NCBI GenBank assembly: GCA_965214475.1
Contig: OZ243953.1
Coordinates: forward strand, 2,108,001 to 2,172,000
Origin: SIRX01 sp965214475
Lineage (GTDB): Bacteria > Actinomycetota > Rubrobacteria > Rubrobacterales > Rubrobacteraceae
Reading direction: 5' to 3'
Length of the DNA: 64,000 bases
In this document: piece by piece, positions 16,850 through 25,512 of the stretch
Position numbering within the stretch: position 1 is the stretch's first letter
Layout: every line of letters begins with the position of its first letter
The notes under the pieces: model-generated
Told to the model about the DNA's origin: nothing
Seen by the model: only the letters and a program-made list of their open reading frames with translations
Databases searched by the model: none
Made by a program: the position numbers and the translations under genes

Positions 16850-18622
16850 GTGAACATCGAGGTACTCGACCCCCGTGTGGCCCAACAAGTTGCCGCCGGT
16901 GAAGTCGTGGACCGTCCAGCCTCGGTAGTTAAAGAGCTGGTGGAGAACGCCCTGGACGCCGGGGCCACCCGCATAGAAGTAGAGCTTGGAGACGGCGGAA
17001 CCTCCCGCATCCTGGTTCGGGACGACGGCTCCGGCATGACCGCCGTGGACGCAAAGCTCTCGGTCTTGCGACACGCGACCAGCAAGATCCGAACCACCGG
17101 AGACATCGAGTCCGTAACCACCATGGGCTTCCGAGGCGAAGCCCTTCCTTCCATTGCCAGCGTCTCATCTTTTTCCATGACCACCTCGACCGGAGGAGCC
17201 GGAACCAGGATCAGCGTAGAGGGCGGCAGCGAAGCGGAAATCTCCCCCGCCTCACATCCGAAAGGCACGACCGTTCTTATAGACCGCCTCTTCTACAACG
17301 TCCCGGCCCGCCGGGCATTCCTGAAAGGCTCCCGTCCCGAGCGGGCGGCCATAACGGAGACCCTCACCCATCTCGCCATCGCCCACCCCAAAATAGCTTT
17401 TCGTCTCACGGAGAAGAACCGCGACTACCTCTCGCTGCCCGGCGCGAAAGACCTCCGCGAACGGCTCGCCCAGATAATGGGTGTCGCCAAAGCCCGGGCC
17501 CTGCGGGAAGTAGCGTACGAATCCGGGGCGTTCAAGATCTCCGGCTACGCCGCACTTCCCAGCCTGACGGAGGGCAGTCGGGCCCACCAGACGATCTCCG
17601 TGAACGGCCGCTTCGTGCGGGTCGACAACCTCCATCGCGGCCTCGACGATGCTTACCGGGCTACCGTCCCCTCCGGCCGCTACCCACCCGTAGCCCTAGA
17701 CATCACCGTGGACCCGCGCCGGGTAGACGTAAACGTACACCCGACGAAGCAGATCGTACGCTTCTCCGAAGAACGAGCAGCCCGCGGCGCTGTGGCCGCC
17801 GCAGTTCGCGCAGCTATCGAGTGGCGCCCACCTGCACCATCGGCTACCCCACGCTCCGCCGAGCGCCAGTTCACCCAGGAACGCTTCCCAGCGCCATCCT
17901 ACACTCCGTCCTACGCCGCTGAAAACCGTCCACTCTATCCGACTCCCCCTGCCGCTGATCTTCAGGAAGTCCGAGAGCGCATTTTGGAGGCCTCGCAGCC
18001 TCTCTCCGAGTCACAGCGGGTTCCCGAAGAGCTGCCGGAGCGAGGCGCTTTGCCGCCGCTGGAGGAGTTGCGGGTCATCGGGCAGCTCGGGGCGGGATAC
18101 ATTTTGGTCGAAGAGCCGGAGGCAATGTGGATCGTGGACCAGCATGTCGCCCACGAGCGGGCCCTCCTCGACCGCCTCACCGACTCTGAAGAACCCGCCT
18201 CCGTGCAGAGCCTCCTGGTACCCGAAGTTGTCGAACTCTCTCCCGGCGAGGCCGAGCTCGCCACCGAAAACCTGGAAGAGTTGGCCGTCTACGGCTTCGA
18301 GGCCGAACCCTTTGGCCCTTCCTCCATCCGCGTAACGGCCGTCATCTCGACCCTCGCCGGCCGGGACATCGCTGGCGGCTTCAAAGACGCACTCGCTGCC
18401 GTTTCGGGCACCGGACCCGGCCACCAGCGCGAAGACCGCATCCTCGCCACCATCGCCTGCCACTCGGCGGTAAAGATGGGCGACAAGATGTCTCAGCCTG
18501 AGATGGAGACGCTGGTACGGGATTGGCTGACGACCCGGCTACCCGCTACTTGCCCGCACGGGCGCTCTATTTGCTACCGCATCGGGCTGAAAGAAGTCGC
18601 CCGTAAGCTCGACCGGCACTAG
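16850..18622 (+). CDS. mutL: DNA mismatch repair protein MutL
   Basis: Coordinates mismatch repair between MutS and strand removal. The N-terminal GHKL ATPase is complete: VVKELVENALDAGATRIEV, DDGSGM, LRHATSKI, GFRGEALPSIASV. The dimerisation/endonuclease domain has DQHVAHERALL, one substitution from the metal-binding DQHAxxE motif, with ACHSAVKMGDKMS and CPHGRSICYRI, suggesting the MutL-endonuclease type. Length 590 is normal. The GTG start at 16850 is supported by the standard MutL N-terminus (NIEVLDPRVAQQVAAGEVV). MutL is absent from most Actinobacteria, so its presence argues for a deep lineage. Confidence 0.95.
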   Translation: MNIEVLDPRVAQQVAAGEVVDRPASVVKELVENALDAGATRIEVELGDGGTSRILVRDDGSGMTAVDAKLSVLRHATSKIRTTGDIESVTTMGFRGEALPSIASVSSFSMTTSTGGAGTRISVEGGSEAEISPASHPKGTTVLIDRLFYNVPARRAFLKGSRPERAAITETLTHLAIAHPKIAFRLTEKNRDYLSLPGAKDLRERLAQIMGVAKARALREVAYESGAFKISGYAALPSLTEGSRAHQTISVNGRFVRVDNLHRGLDDAYRATVPSGRYPPVALDITVDPRRVDVNVHPTKQIVRFSEERAARGAVAAAVRAAIEWRPPAPSATPRSAERQFTQERFPAPSYTPSYAAENRPLYPTPPAADLQEVRERILEASQPLSESQRVPEELPERGALPPLEELRVIGQLGAGYILVEEPEAMWIVDQHVAHERALLDRLTDSEEPASVQSLLVPEVVELSPGEAELATENLEELAVYGFEAEPFGPSSIRVTAVISTLAGRDIAGGFKDALAAVSGTGPGHQREDRILATIACHSAVKMGDKMSQPEMETLVRDWLTTRLPATCPHGRSICYRIGLKEVARKLDRH

Positions 18623-18739
18623 AACCCGCGCAAGCATCGAGACACGAAACTTTCGTCCAAAATAGATCGGGTTTCTGGTCCCTAGTATATAGTAGACTGC
18701 GGCTGCATCATACATTTGGTCTATCGATCGGAGGCATTT

Positions 18740-18949
18740 ATGAATACTGTAAAAGTGTCCCCAAAATATCAGGTGGTTATCCCTAAAGAGGTACGGGAGT
18801 CTATGAATATAAAGCCCGGTCAAGAGGTGGCGGTTTTGCGCTACCGGGGTCGGATCGAGCTGATACCGATGTCCTCTGTCAGGGAGATGCGGGGCTTCTT
18901 GCGAGGCATGGACCCTTCTATAGAACGCGTGCCCGATCGGGAATTGTAA
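18740..18949 (+). CDS. AbrB/MazE-family antitoxin
   Basis: A 69-residue swapped-hairpin DNA-binding protein: VSPKYQVVIPKEVRESMNIKPG is the AbrB/SpoVT signature, ending in a C-terminal part that should neutralise the toxin. ATG 18740 follows a strong GGAGG site. The stop codon is directly followed by the PIN-domain gene's GTG, so the pair is a cotranscribed toxin-antitoxin module, probably autorepressed through an operator in the upstream AT-rich region. Confidence 0.88.
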   Translation: MNTVKVSPKYQVVIPKEVRESMNIKPGQEVAVLRYRGRIELIPMSSVREMRGFLRGMDPSIERVPDREL

Positions 18950-19345
18950 GTGGCGGAACCGGTGGCGAAGAACGTGGTGGGTTCTTCCGGCTGGATCGAG
19001 TACTTCGCCGACGGACCGAACGCAGACTTTTTCGAAGCCGCTATCGAGGGCGCCTCGGCGCTGATAGTGCCGTCGATCAGCATCTACGAAGTCTTTAAAC
19101 GCCTCCTCGCCGAACCGAACGGAGAAGAGGCGGCGCTGCGAGTGGTCGCGGCGATGCAATGTGGACGGGTAGTGGAGCTAGAGGCCGAGTTGGCGCTCGA
19201 CGCGGCGAAGACCTCTTACGAGATGAAGCTGCCTATGGCGGACAGCATCATACTTTCCACCGCTCGAACATATGGAGCTACAGTCTGGACCCAGGATCGC
19301 GACTTTGAAGGCATAGCCGGTGTGGAGTATGTCGAGAAACGCTGA
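18950..19345 (+). CDS. VapC-like PIN-domain toxin, first catalytic Asp replaced by Gly
   Basis: A 131-residue PIN-domain RNase partner of the AbrB-type antitoxin. Recognisable elements: VGSSGWIEYFADGP, SIYEVFKRLL, LPMADSIILSTARTYGATVW, TQDRDF. In active VapC proteins the first segment reads xDSS; here codon 18980-18982 is GGT, so the first metal-binding acid is Gly. The remaining acids (Glu in YEV, Asp in ADS, Asp in QDRDF) are kept. The toxin may therefore be inactive or weakened. Confidence 0.85.
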   Translation: MAEPVAKNVVGSSGWIEYFADGPNADFFEAAIEGASALIVPSISIYEVFKRLLAEPNGEEAALRVVAAMQCGRVVELEAELALDAAKTSYEMKLPMADSIILSTARTYGATVWTQDRDFEGIAGVEYVEKR

Positions 19346-19388
19346 ATCGGTCATAGTCGCTGTCAGCAACCTCAACCGGCACTGACGA

Positions 19389-20324
19389 TTGCCGACGACT
19401 AGAGACCGGTTGCTAGGAGCCCTCGCCGTCGCGGCGGCGGCTTCTATGTGGGGCACGCTAGGCTATCTCGCCAAGCTCCTCTACGCCCAGGGTGTATCTT
19501 TCGAGGCGATGGTGGCGTTTCGGGCGGTCTTTGGGTGGCTTGCCGTCGCGGGGTTTTTGTTGGCTACGCAAGGTGTTAGCACCCTGCGAGTCGGTAAACG
19601 GGACCTTCTGTTTCTGTTCTTTATGGGGTTGTTCGGGGTGGCGGGCTTCTATCTCTTCTACTTCTATACCGTTCAGGAGAGCACCATCGGGACGGCGGCG
19701 ATCCTACTCTACAGTTTCCCGGCGCTGGTGGTGATCCTGGCGCGCCTCTTTCTTGGAGAGAGCCTGACGCCACCGAAGATACTGGCGCTGGCCCTGACGG
19801 TGGGAGGAATCTTTCTGGTCGCGGGCGCCTACGACCCAGCCAACCTCGAAGTGAGCCCCTTTGTTCTCGTCACGGGACTCCTGGCCGCGCTGTGCTTTGG
19901 TCTCTACCCGATCTTCGGCAAGCCCGTTACCGGGCGCTTGAATCCCTCGACCATCCTGAGCTACGCCTTGGGTTTCGGGGCTGGAATTCTACTCCTCGCC
20001 GCCATACCTACGCTCGACACGCTGACCGGGCTGGCCCCAGGCTACTACGCGCTGCTACTTTTGATGGCTGTAGCCCACACGGCCCTGGGTTACGCACTAT
20101 ACACCTTCGGGATACGCCGCCTGGAAGCTGGGCAGGCGGCTATCATCGCTACCATGGAGGCCGTGGTGGCGATGGTTTTAGGCGTAGCGCTACTAGGTGA
20201 GGCATTGACGTTCTTTAAGACTCTCGGTGGGTTGCTGGTACTTGCGGGAGCGGTATTGGCTCAGGTCAGGCTTCGTAAGCCTCGTCTTCGGGGCTACCCC
20301 GCCGGAGCAGAGCGTCCACGCTGA
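19389..20324 (+). CDS. EamA/DMT-family transporter
   Basis: A 311-residue drug/metabolite exporter with ten predicted helices arranged as two EamA repeats (AAASMWGTLGYLAKLLYAQG and TGLLAALCFGLYPIFGKPV). The second repeat contains EAVVAMVLGVALLGE, typical of the family. The substrate is unknown. The start is given as TTG 19389, without a visible ribosome site. Its 3' end overlaps the convergent DoxX/MauE gene by 59 bases. Confidence 0.88.
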   Translation: MPTTRDRLLGALAVAAAASMWGTLGYLAKLLYAQGVSFEAMVAFRAVFGWLAVAGFLLATQGVSTLRVGKRDLLFLFFMGLFGVAGFYLFYFYTVQESTIGTAAILLYSFPALVVILARLFLGESLTPPKILALALTVGGIFLVAGAYDPANLEVSPFVLVTGLLAALCFGLYPIFGKPVTGRLNPSTILSYALGFGAGILLLAAIPTLDTLTGLAPGYYALLLLMAVAHTALGYALYTFGIRRLEAGQAAIIATMEAVVAMVLGVALLGEALTFFKTLGGLLVLAGAVLAQVRLRKPRLRGYPAGAERPR

Positions 20325-20790
20325 AGCGTCCCGTTGGGGCGAGGGCTATGTGCAGGCCGAGCGCCAGGAGCCCGAGGTCACGCGCAAATGCGGACCAAAG
20401 GCCGGGTTCTTCCGCACCCGTGGCACCGCCGAAGCAGCCGCAGTCGATCTCCAGCCCCCGCAAGACGCCCTGGAGCAGGGCGAGGATAAAGACGCCCATC
20501 ATCGCGTTGGTGGCCCAGGCGGAGAACTTCGTAAAAAGCCCGACGATCAGGTACAGGCCGATTAGTATTTCCAGGTACGGTAGCCCATAGGCCGAGAGGC
20601 TTATAAACCACTCCGGCAGCGCCAACTCGTACGAGCGGATAGAGCTCGCGAGCCCACCGGCATCGAAGACTTTCGTAACCCCGGCAAACAGAAAAACGCC
20701 GCCGAGAACGAACCGGGAAACCAGGGTCGCATAAGAGGTGGAGAGAATATTCCGCACGACGGAGAAACGGTCTTGGCCTTTAGACTTCAA
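20266..20790 (-). CDS. DoxX/MauE-family membrane protein
   Basis: A 174-residue protein with four helices: VSRFVLGGVFLFAGVTKVFD, LPYLEILIGLYLIVGLFTKF, TNAMMGVFILALLQGVL, RDLGLLALGLHIAL. The CGCFGG motif between helices 3 and 4 is typical of MauE-type members linked to disulfide/redox handling. It diverges from the thioredoxin-like gene that follows, which fits a shared role in electron transfer to that protein. Confidence 0.85.
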   Translation of the reverse strand: MKSKGQDRFSVVRNILSTSYATLVSRFVLGGVFLFAGVTKVFDAGGLASSIRSYELALPEWFISLSAYGLPYLEILIGLYLIVGLFTKFSAWATNAMMGVFILALLQGVLRGLEIDCGCFGGATGAEEPGLWSAFARDLGLLALGLHIALAPTGRFSVDALLRRGSPEDEAYEA

Positions 20791-20844
20791 AGCGGTTAGT
20801 ATGTTACCGCAAGATTATCGTAATGGCTAAAGAAGGATTTCTGC

Positions 20845-21455
20845 ATGGCTCGCAATACTCTCTCTAAAAAAGGCCCCGGCAAGCCTCGAAAAACGCCATC
20901 CTCCGGTAACAATCGGATTATAGTTCTGGGCCTCGCCGGGTTCACGGCGCTCGCTATGGTCGTGATCGCGCTGGTCGCGGTTTTCAGCACCACCGGCAGC
21001 GGCAACGCGGGGAACTTCACCCCCAACACTGAAGGACTGCTGGAAGCTGGAACCCAGGCCCCGGACTTCACCACTGAGACTGTGGATGGTAGCGGGATCT
21101 CTTTGGGTGGCGGCGACTCCGAAGCCACCATGCTGGTCTTTTTCGCGACCTGGTGCCCGCACTGCCAGAACGAGGCCCCAATCATTAGCGATATGGAGAG
21201 TGAATACGAGAACCTGCGGGTCATAATGACCGGCATCGACAACACGCAGGGCGATAACCCGCAAAAGGTGCGCGGGTTTATGGATGAATACAGTATATCC
21301 AGCCCGGCGGTCTACGAGCCTTCTCTCGGGGTCGAGTATCAGGTTACCCGACGGTTTACTTTATAGACGGAAACGGGCAAATAGTGGCTGCGAATTCGGG
21401 GGAAGCCCCGAGGGAAGTTTACGAAGATTGGGCGGAGGAAGCCCTCAGCTCTTGA
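20845..21455 (+). pseudogene. TlpA/ResA-like thioredoxin, frameshifted near the end
   Basis: A membrane-anchored thiol-disulfide oxidoreductase: helix at about residues 30-55 (GLAGFTALAMVVIALVAVF), then a thioredoxin fold with FFATWCPHCQNEAP (CxxC). The frame reads to VEYQVTRRFTL and stops at 21366. In another frame the expected end continues without a break: TVYFIDGNGQIVAANSGEAP to a stop at 21455. The frame change lies at about 21346-21350, where the cis-Pro loop (V-T-x-x-P-T) is shortened. Either a recent deletion inactivated the gene or it is a sequence error. Confidence 0.8.
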
Positions 21456-21483
21456 TGGAGAGCCGGCAAAAAAGGAGAACGCC

Positions 21484-22608
21484 ATGACGATAGAGTTCAA
21501 TGGCAGCGGAGGCTACACGGTAGGGGTCGAGGAAGAGTTAGCCATCGTGGACGCCGCCACCGGCGAGTTGTCCCCAAAGATCGAGGAGATCATGTCTCGC
21601 CTCCCCGAGGATCTCGCGGAGCCTATCTCTTACGAACTATTTCAGTCGGTTCTGGAGACCAAAACCCCGGTATGCAACACAGCCGCCGAGGCCGCAGAAC
21701 ACCTGAGGGAGCTGCGCGGACGGGTCGGCTCTTGGGCTGCGGCCTGCGGCGCCTCCCTGGCCTCCGTCGGTACCCATCCTTTCTCCCGCTACCAGGACCA
21801 GAAGGTAACCGAGCAGAGGCGCTACGAGAAAGTTATAGAGACTTTGCGGTGGGTCGCCCAGCGCGAGGTTATCTTCGGGCAACACGTCCACGTCAGCGTG
21901 CCCGGCCCCGAAGAGGCGATCCTGTGCCACAACCGCCTCTCCGAATACGCGCCGTTCCTGCTGGCACTCTCGACGAACTCGCCATTCTGGCAGGGGATGG
22001 ATACCGGCTTCGAGTCGAGCCGGGTCAAGATCTTCGAGACCTTCCCTCGCGCCGGGCTGCCCCCTGCCTTCCCCGACTACGAGGCATTCGAGGGATACGT
22101 GGACCTGATGGTCGATGCCGGGGCCATGGACGACTATACCTTCTGCTGGTGGGACGTGCGCCCACACCCCCAAATAGGCACCATAGAGCTCCGCATCCTC
22201 GACTCCCAAACAAACATCGACTCGGCCATAGCCCTCACCGCCCTTACCCAGTGCCTCGTTCATCGGATGTTAGAGACGGATACCTCTAACGAACCGTACA
22301 ATAAGGCGCTGGCCGAGGAAAACCGGTGGCGCGCCTCCCGGCACGGCATGGACGCCGTTTTCTACAACGCTGAGAAAGACGTCCAGATCCCGGCCCGCGA
22401 CGCGGCCCGCAACCTCGTAGAAGAACTGCATTCTCATGCCCAAGACCTCGACTGCGAAGACGAACTAGAAGGCATTATGAAGATAGTAGAGGGCGGTACC
22501 GGCAGCCAGCGCCAGCGTCAGGTCTACGAAGAGAGCGGCGACTTCCTGGACGTGGTCGCCTACCTTATAGAAGGAACCCGGCCCGCCCTGGCTGAGGAGC
22601 AGAGTTAA
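21484..22608 (+). CDS. Carboxylate-amine ligase, YbdK/GCS2 family
   Basis: A 374-residue member of the glutamate-cysteine ligase 2 family: YTVGVEEELAIVDAATGEL, ISYELFQSVLETKTPVC, FGQHVHVSVPGPEEAI, WWDVRPHPQIGTIELRILD. These bind ATP-Mg and an acidic amino acid. The physiological product cannot be assigned (gamma-glutamylcysteine activity is weak in known members). It starts 28 bases after the disrupted thioredoxin frame with AAAAGGAGAA as ribosome site. Confidence 0.9.
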   Translation: MTIEFNGSGGYTVGVEEELAIVDAATGELSPKIEEIMSRLPEDLAEPISYELFQSVLETKTPVCNTAAEAAEHLRELRGRVGSWAAACGASLASVGTHPFSRYQDQKVTEQRRYEKVIETLRWVAQREVIFGQHVHVSVPGPEEAILCHNRLSEYAPFLLALSTNSPFWQGMDTGFESSRVKIFETFPRAGLPPAFPDYEAFEGYVDLMVDAGAMDDYTFCWWDVRPHPQIGTIELRILDSQTNIDSAIALTALTQCLVHRMLETDTSNEPYNKALAEENRWRASRHGMDAVFYNAEKDVQIPARDAARNLVEELHSHAQDLDCEDELEGIMKIVEGGTGSQRQRQVYEESGDFLDVVAYLIEGTRPALAEEQS

Positions 22609-22642
22609 AGAAAGTCTGTTGGCGGTTCGGTTGGTTAGTAGT

Positions 22643-23461
22643 TCAACCACTCAGAACGAACGAGAGCAAGAATCCTACCGCCGTCGCCATCGAGTTGAGC
22701 GGGCGGCCATGCTCGAAGGCCTCGGGCATCAGGGTGTCGGCCAACGAAGCCAGTACCGCGCCCCCGGCGAAAGCTAATGGGAAGGCCAGGCTCTCCTCGG
22801 GGAATTGGGCGAATACCGCCCGGCCGAAGAGGACGGCGAGGGTGAGTAGCACGGCGGCGAGCGTCCAGACGCCTACCGCGAAGAACGCAGACCTACCACC
22901 GTGACGCATCGCGACGGCGCCGGCCAGCGCCTCGGGGAAGTTGGAGCAGAAGATGGCTACCAGCAACACGATGCTGCCGCCGCCGGAGAGCAGCGAGACG
23001 CCGAGCGCCAAGTTCTCCGGCACGCCGTCCAGCGTCACCGCTGCCAGGAGCGCGAACCCTACCGCCGCGCTGCTTCCAGGGCTGCCGCCACCGGAAGCGG
23101 TTTCCTCCAACCGCTCGGTCTGATTGGCTTCGGCCCCGGAGATGGTTTCGGCTGCCTCGTGGGGGAAACCGGGGACCTCTTCCGGGTCGCCGGCGCTCCG
23201 GGCGGCCCAGGAGTCGAGTGCGGTGTTGATGACGACGAAGGTCAGTCCCCCGGCAAAAAGACCGAAACCCGCGGGCCATATACCGCCGAGTTCGACGGCT
23301 TCGGGGAACAGCTCGAAGGCGAGGGCGGAGATCAGGGTGCCGCTCGCGAAGGCGAGCAGTACGCCGCTGACCCGGTGCGGGACGCTCCAATAGGCGCCGA
23401 GGGCGCCGCCGATGACCAGGGCGCTGGAGCCGATCAACCCGAAGATCAAAGCCTGTACCAT
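22643..23461 (-). CDS. ZIP-family metal transporter
   Basis: A 272-residue membrane protein with eight predicted helices. Helix IV/V motifs are typical: LDGVPENLALGVSLL and FCSNFPEALAGAVAMRHGG, with conserved ligand residues. A long acidic cytoplasmic loop (about residues 80-125) replaces the His-rich loop of many ZIPs. It should import zinc or another divalent metal. No metal-responsive operator was noticed in the 120 bases upstream. Confidence 0.88.
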   Translation of the reverse strand: MVQALIFGLIGSSALVIGGALGAYWSVPHRVSGVLLAFASGTLISALAFELFPEAVELGGIWPAGFGLFAGGLTFVVINTALDSWAARSAGDPEEVPGFPHEAAETISGAEANQTERLEETASGGGSPGSSAAVGFALLAAVTLDGVPENLALGVSLLSGGGSIVLLVAIFCSNFPEALAGAVAMRHGGRSAFFAVGVWTLAAVLLTLAVLFGRAVFAQFPEESLAFPLAFAGGAVLASLADTLMPEAFEHGRPLNSMATAVGFLLSFVLSG

Positions 23462-23580
23462 CGCCGCAAACCTCCCTTAACTACCCCGACACCGGTTACT
23501 ATCCGCCCAGCTTCCAGCCAGCATTGTAAACGGATTCCGTTGCTCCGCCCTCATTGCCGGCGCCTTTTCCGGCGTCCAGC

Positions 23581-23886
23581 TTAGTAGGACTCTTCGTAGA
23601 TGGTAATTCTGTTGGTTTCCGGGTCCGGCACCACGTGAACGGCTCCTGAGCCGTAGGGCTCCCTATTCTGGTCCAGGAAGTAGCCGATAAGATCTATGCT
23701 TCCGACCCTGGCACAGTCCTCGCAATAGCGAGCCGCAAGTTCTCCGGGATCTACCCAGGTCTCTTGCATGAGCGCGATGGCGGCGGGAGTCGCACGTATT
23801 CCACCGACGTCCGTCATAGAATCTCTGAATTCCGCAAGCTCACGCTGAGTAGTATCGTTCAAGTTATACAAGGGCGCTCCGCTCAC
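23581..23886 (-). CDS. Hypothetical protein
   Basis: A 101-residue soluble protein with a helical N-terminus and a Cys pair (YCEDCARVGSIDLIGYF) followed by a beta-like end (GAVHVVPDPETNRITIYEE). It overlaps the upstream Lrp-type gene by 4 bases (ATGA), so it is cotranscribed. I do not recognise the family. Confidence 0.65.
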   Translation of the reverse strand: MSGAPLYNLNDTTQRELAEFRDSMTDVGGIRATPAAIALMQETWVDPGELAARYCEDCARVGSIDLIGYFLDQNREPYGSGAVHVVPDPETNRITIYEESY

Positions 23887-24161
23887 TCAAAGCCCAGACT
23901 CCAAACGCGGTCGAGGTCGTAGTTGGAGTAGGTGCGGAAGGCGACCATGGTCTCGGTGCGGGCGACGCCGGGTACCTGACCGATCTTCTCGGGCACTATC
24001 TCCGCCAGCCGCTCGAAGTCCGGGATGCGGACCATTGCTACGAGGTCGTAGGGGCCGGTAACGGAGTAGGCTTCGGTGACGCCTTCTATTTCGAGCATGG
24101 CCTGGGCCGCCTCTTGCACTCGCTCTTTCTCTGTCGTTACCAGCACTATGGCGGTTACCAT
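23883..24161 (-). CDS. Stand-alone Lrp/AsnC ligand-binding (RAM) domain protein
   Basis: A 92-residue protein with the effector-binding fold of Lrp/AsnC regulators (VTAIVLVTTEKERVQEAAQA, ITGPYDLVAMVRIPDFERL-like core, VPGVARTETMVAF) and no helix-turn-helix. Such single RAM domains bind amino acids and oligomerise. It sits between a membrane protein gene and a hypothetical gene on the same strand. Possible role: metabolite sensor. Confidence 0.85.
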   Translation of the reverse strand: MVTAIVLVTTEKERVQEAAQAMLEIEGVTEAYSVTGPYDLVAMVRIPDFERLAEIVPEKIGQVPGVARTETMVAFRTYSNYDLDRVWSLGFE

Positions 24162-24183
24162 GCAGACTCCTCTCTAAATTTTT

Positions 24184-25281
24184 CTAGATACCGAAAGTCA
24201 ACCATCCGGTTAGGATATTGTTATCCGTTAGTTCTTCGTACTCTACCGGCCCGGCTTCCACAGTGATCTCCGCAGTTTCGTTCAACTCTCCGGGCCGGAA
24301 GCCACCAATCTCCACCGAAGCCGAGGCGCCATTGGGCTTTATGCGCCCGATGCTCTTCGAGTTTGCCTGGCGCTCGACCTGGGTGTCCAGCACCACTTCC
24401 ACCGGAACGTCGGTCTCCGCCACTTCGCCGCTGTTGTTTACGGTAACGGTAAAGACGGGCTCTTGGGAACCGGATAGCACCACGGTTTCCCCCGCAAAGA
24501 GCTGCTGTCCGGCGACCTGTACACCCGCAACCTCCACACCGTGCAAGGCGTTCGGGTCCCCACGAGCTTCCGGCGTCGGCGCAGCGCCCGTCTCGAAGCC
24601 CAGCGCATCGTACTCCATGAAAGACTGAGGTTCCTTCAGGTAGTTGCGGTCTTGCTGCTGTCCCGCTTGTTCCAGGGCTCTCTCGGAGGCCGGGAAATAG
24701 TGGCCCATCGCAACGTTGTCGCTGGTCCTGTAATCTTCGATGGCTGCGGCGAGCGTTTCTCCGAAGTTTTCAGCATCTCCTGCGGCAGTCCGCTGAATAC
24801 GCCCGGTCGCCGCGGCGCGAATGCCGAGGGTGCTGACCAGGTAGTTGTTCGCCTCCTCGAAATCCGGAGGAACCTCGTCGTTCTCCTGCGCCCGCTGGTA
24901 GAGCAGCCGGGATTCATCTACCGCCTGGCTCATCGCTTCCTCGTCCAGTCGCGCCGGGTCTCCGTCCGCCTGCCGCAAAAGGGGTTGCAACTTCTCCCGG
25001 CCCAGGTTCGAGGAATCCGTCAAGAGACTATTGGAGCTCATCACGTACTTTCGTACCTGCGTCGCCTCCTGGGTCGCCACGCAGCCCCGGGCGACGAAAA
25101 AGATAAAAAAGGCGGCCAAAACAAGGAATAGAAGCCCGCCCAGAACCGTGACCACCGGTGGTAGAGTCCTGCGTGCGGAACGACCTTGTGGACGGGCCGA
25201 ACGCGAAGGACGCGTAGGACCTTGCCGAGGTGATTGTCTGCCTCGATCCCTTGGGGAATCTCTGTGACCCCTGCGCCCCAT
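24184..25281 (-). CDS. Membrane-anchored extracellular protein with CARDB-like domain
   Basis: ATG 25281 follows GGGGGAGGAG and avoids the tRNA that the longer frame would read through. The 365-residue product has a basic, Arg/Ser/Gln-rich cytoplasmic N-terminus (residues 1-40), one membrane helix (VVTVLGGLLFLVLAAFFIFF), a helical extracytoplasmic region and a beta-rich C-terminus (TVTVNNSGEVAETDVPVEVV, LTDNNILTGWLTF) of the CARDB/Ig-like type. It probably acts at the cell surface. Function unknown. Confidence 0.75.
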   Translation of the reverse strand: MGRRGHRDSPRDRGRQSPRQGPTRPSRSARPQGRSARRTLPPVVTVLGGLLFLVLAAFFIFFVARGCVATQEATQVRKYVMSSNSLLTDSSNLGREKLQPLLRQADGDPARLDEEAMSQAVDESRLLYQRAQENDEVPPDFEEANNYLVSTLGIRAAATGRIQRTAAGDAENFGETLAAAIEDYRTSDNVAMGHYFPASERALEQAGQQQDRNYLKEPQSFMEYDALGFETGAAPTPEARGDPNALHGVEVAGVQVAGQQLFAGETVVLSGSQEPVFTVTVNNSGEVAETDVPVEVVLDTQVERQANSKSIGRIKPNGASASVEIGGFRPGELNETAEITVEAGPVEYEELTDNNILTGWLTFGI

Positions 25282-25303
25282 AGACTCCTCCCCCTGTACA
25301 GTG

Positions 25304-25387
25304 TGGGCGAGGGGGGACTCGAACCCCCACGTCCTCTCGGACACTAGGTCCTGAACCTAGCGCGTCTACCAATTCCGCCACTCGCCC
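25304..25387 (-). tRNA. tRNA-Leu (anticodon CAG)
   Basis: Class II cloverleaf on the minus strand: acceptor GGGCGAG pairs with CTCGCCC, anticodon stem CTAGG/CCTAG with loop TTCAGGA (anticodon CAG), a long variable arm (TGTCCGAGAGGACG) and T-loop GGTTCGAGTCC. CCA is not encoded. A TACAAT -10 hexamer lies at 25427-25432 on the minus strand. Confidence 0.95.
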
Positions 25388-25512
25388 GCGTGCGGGTTCC
25401 CGCAGGAACCGCTTGGAACCCTCGGAATTGTACCAGCAGTAAAGGGCTAAGGCTAACGGAAGTCGGGTGGTTTTGGCAATGAGGTTACGGGAAGCTATAC
25501 AATACGTTTCAG

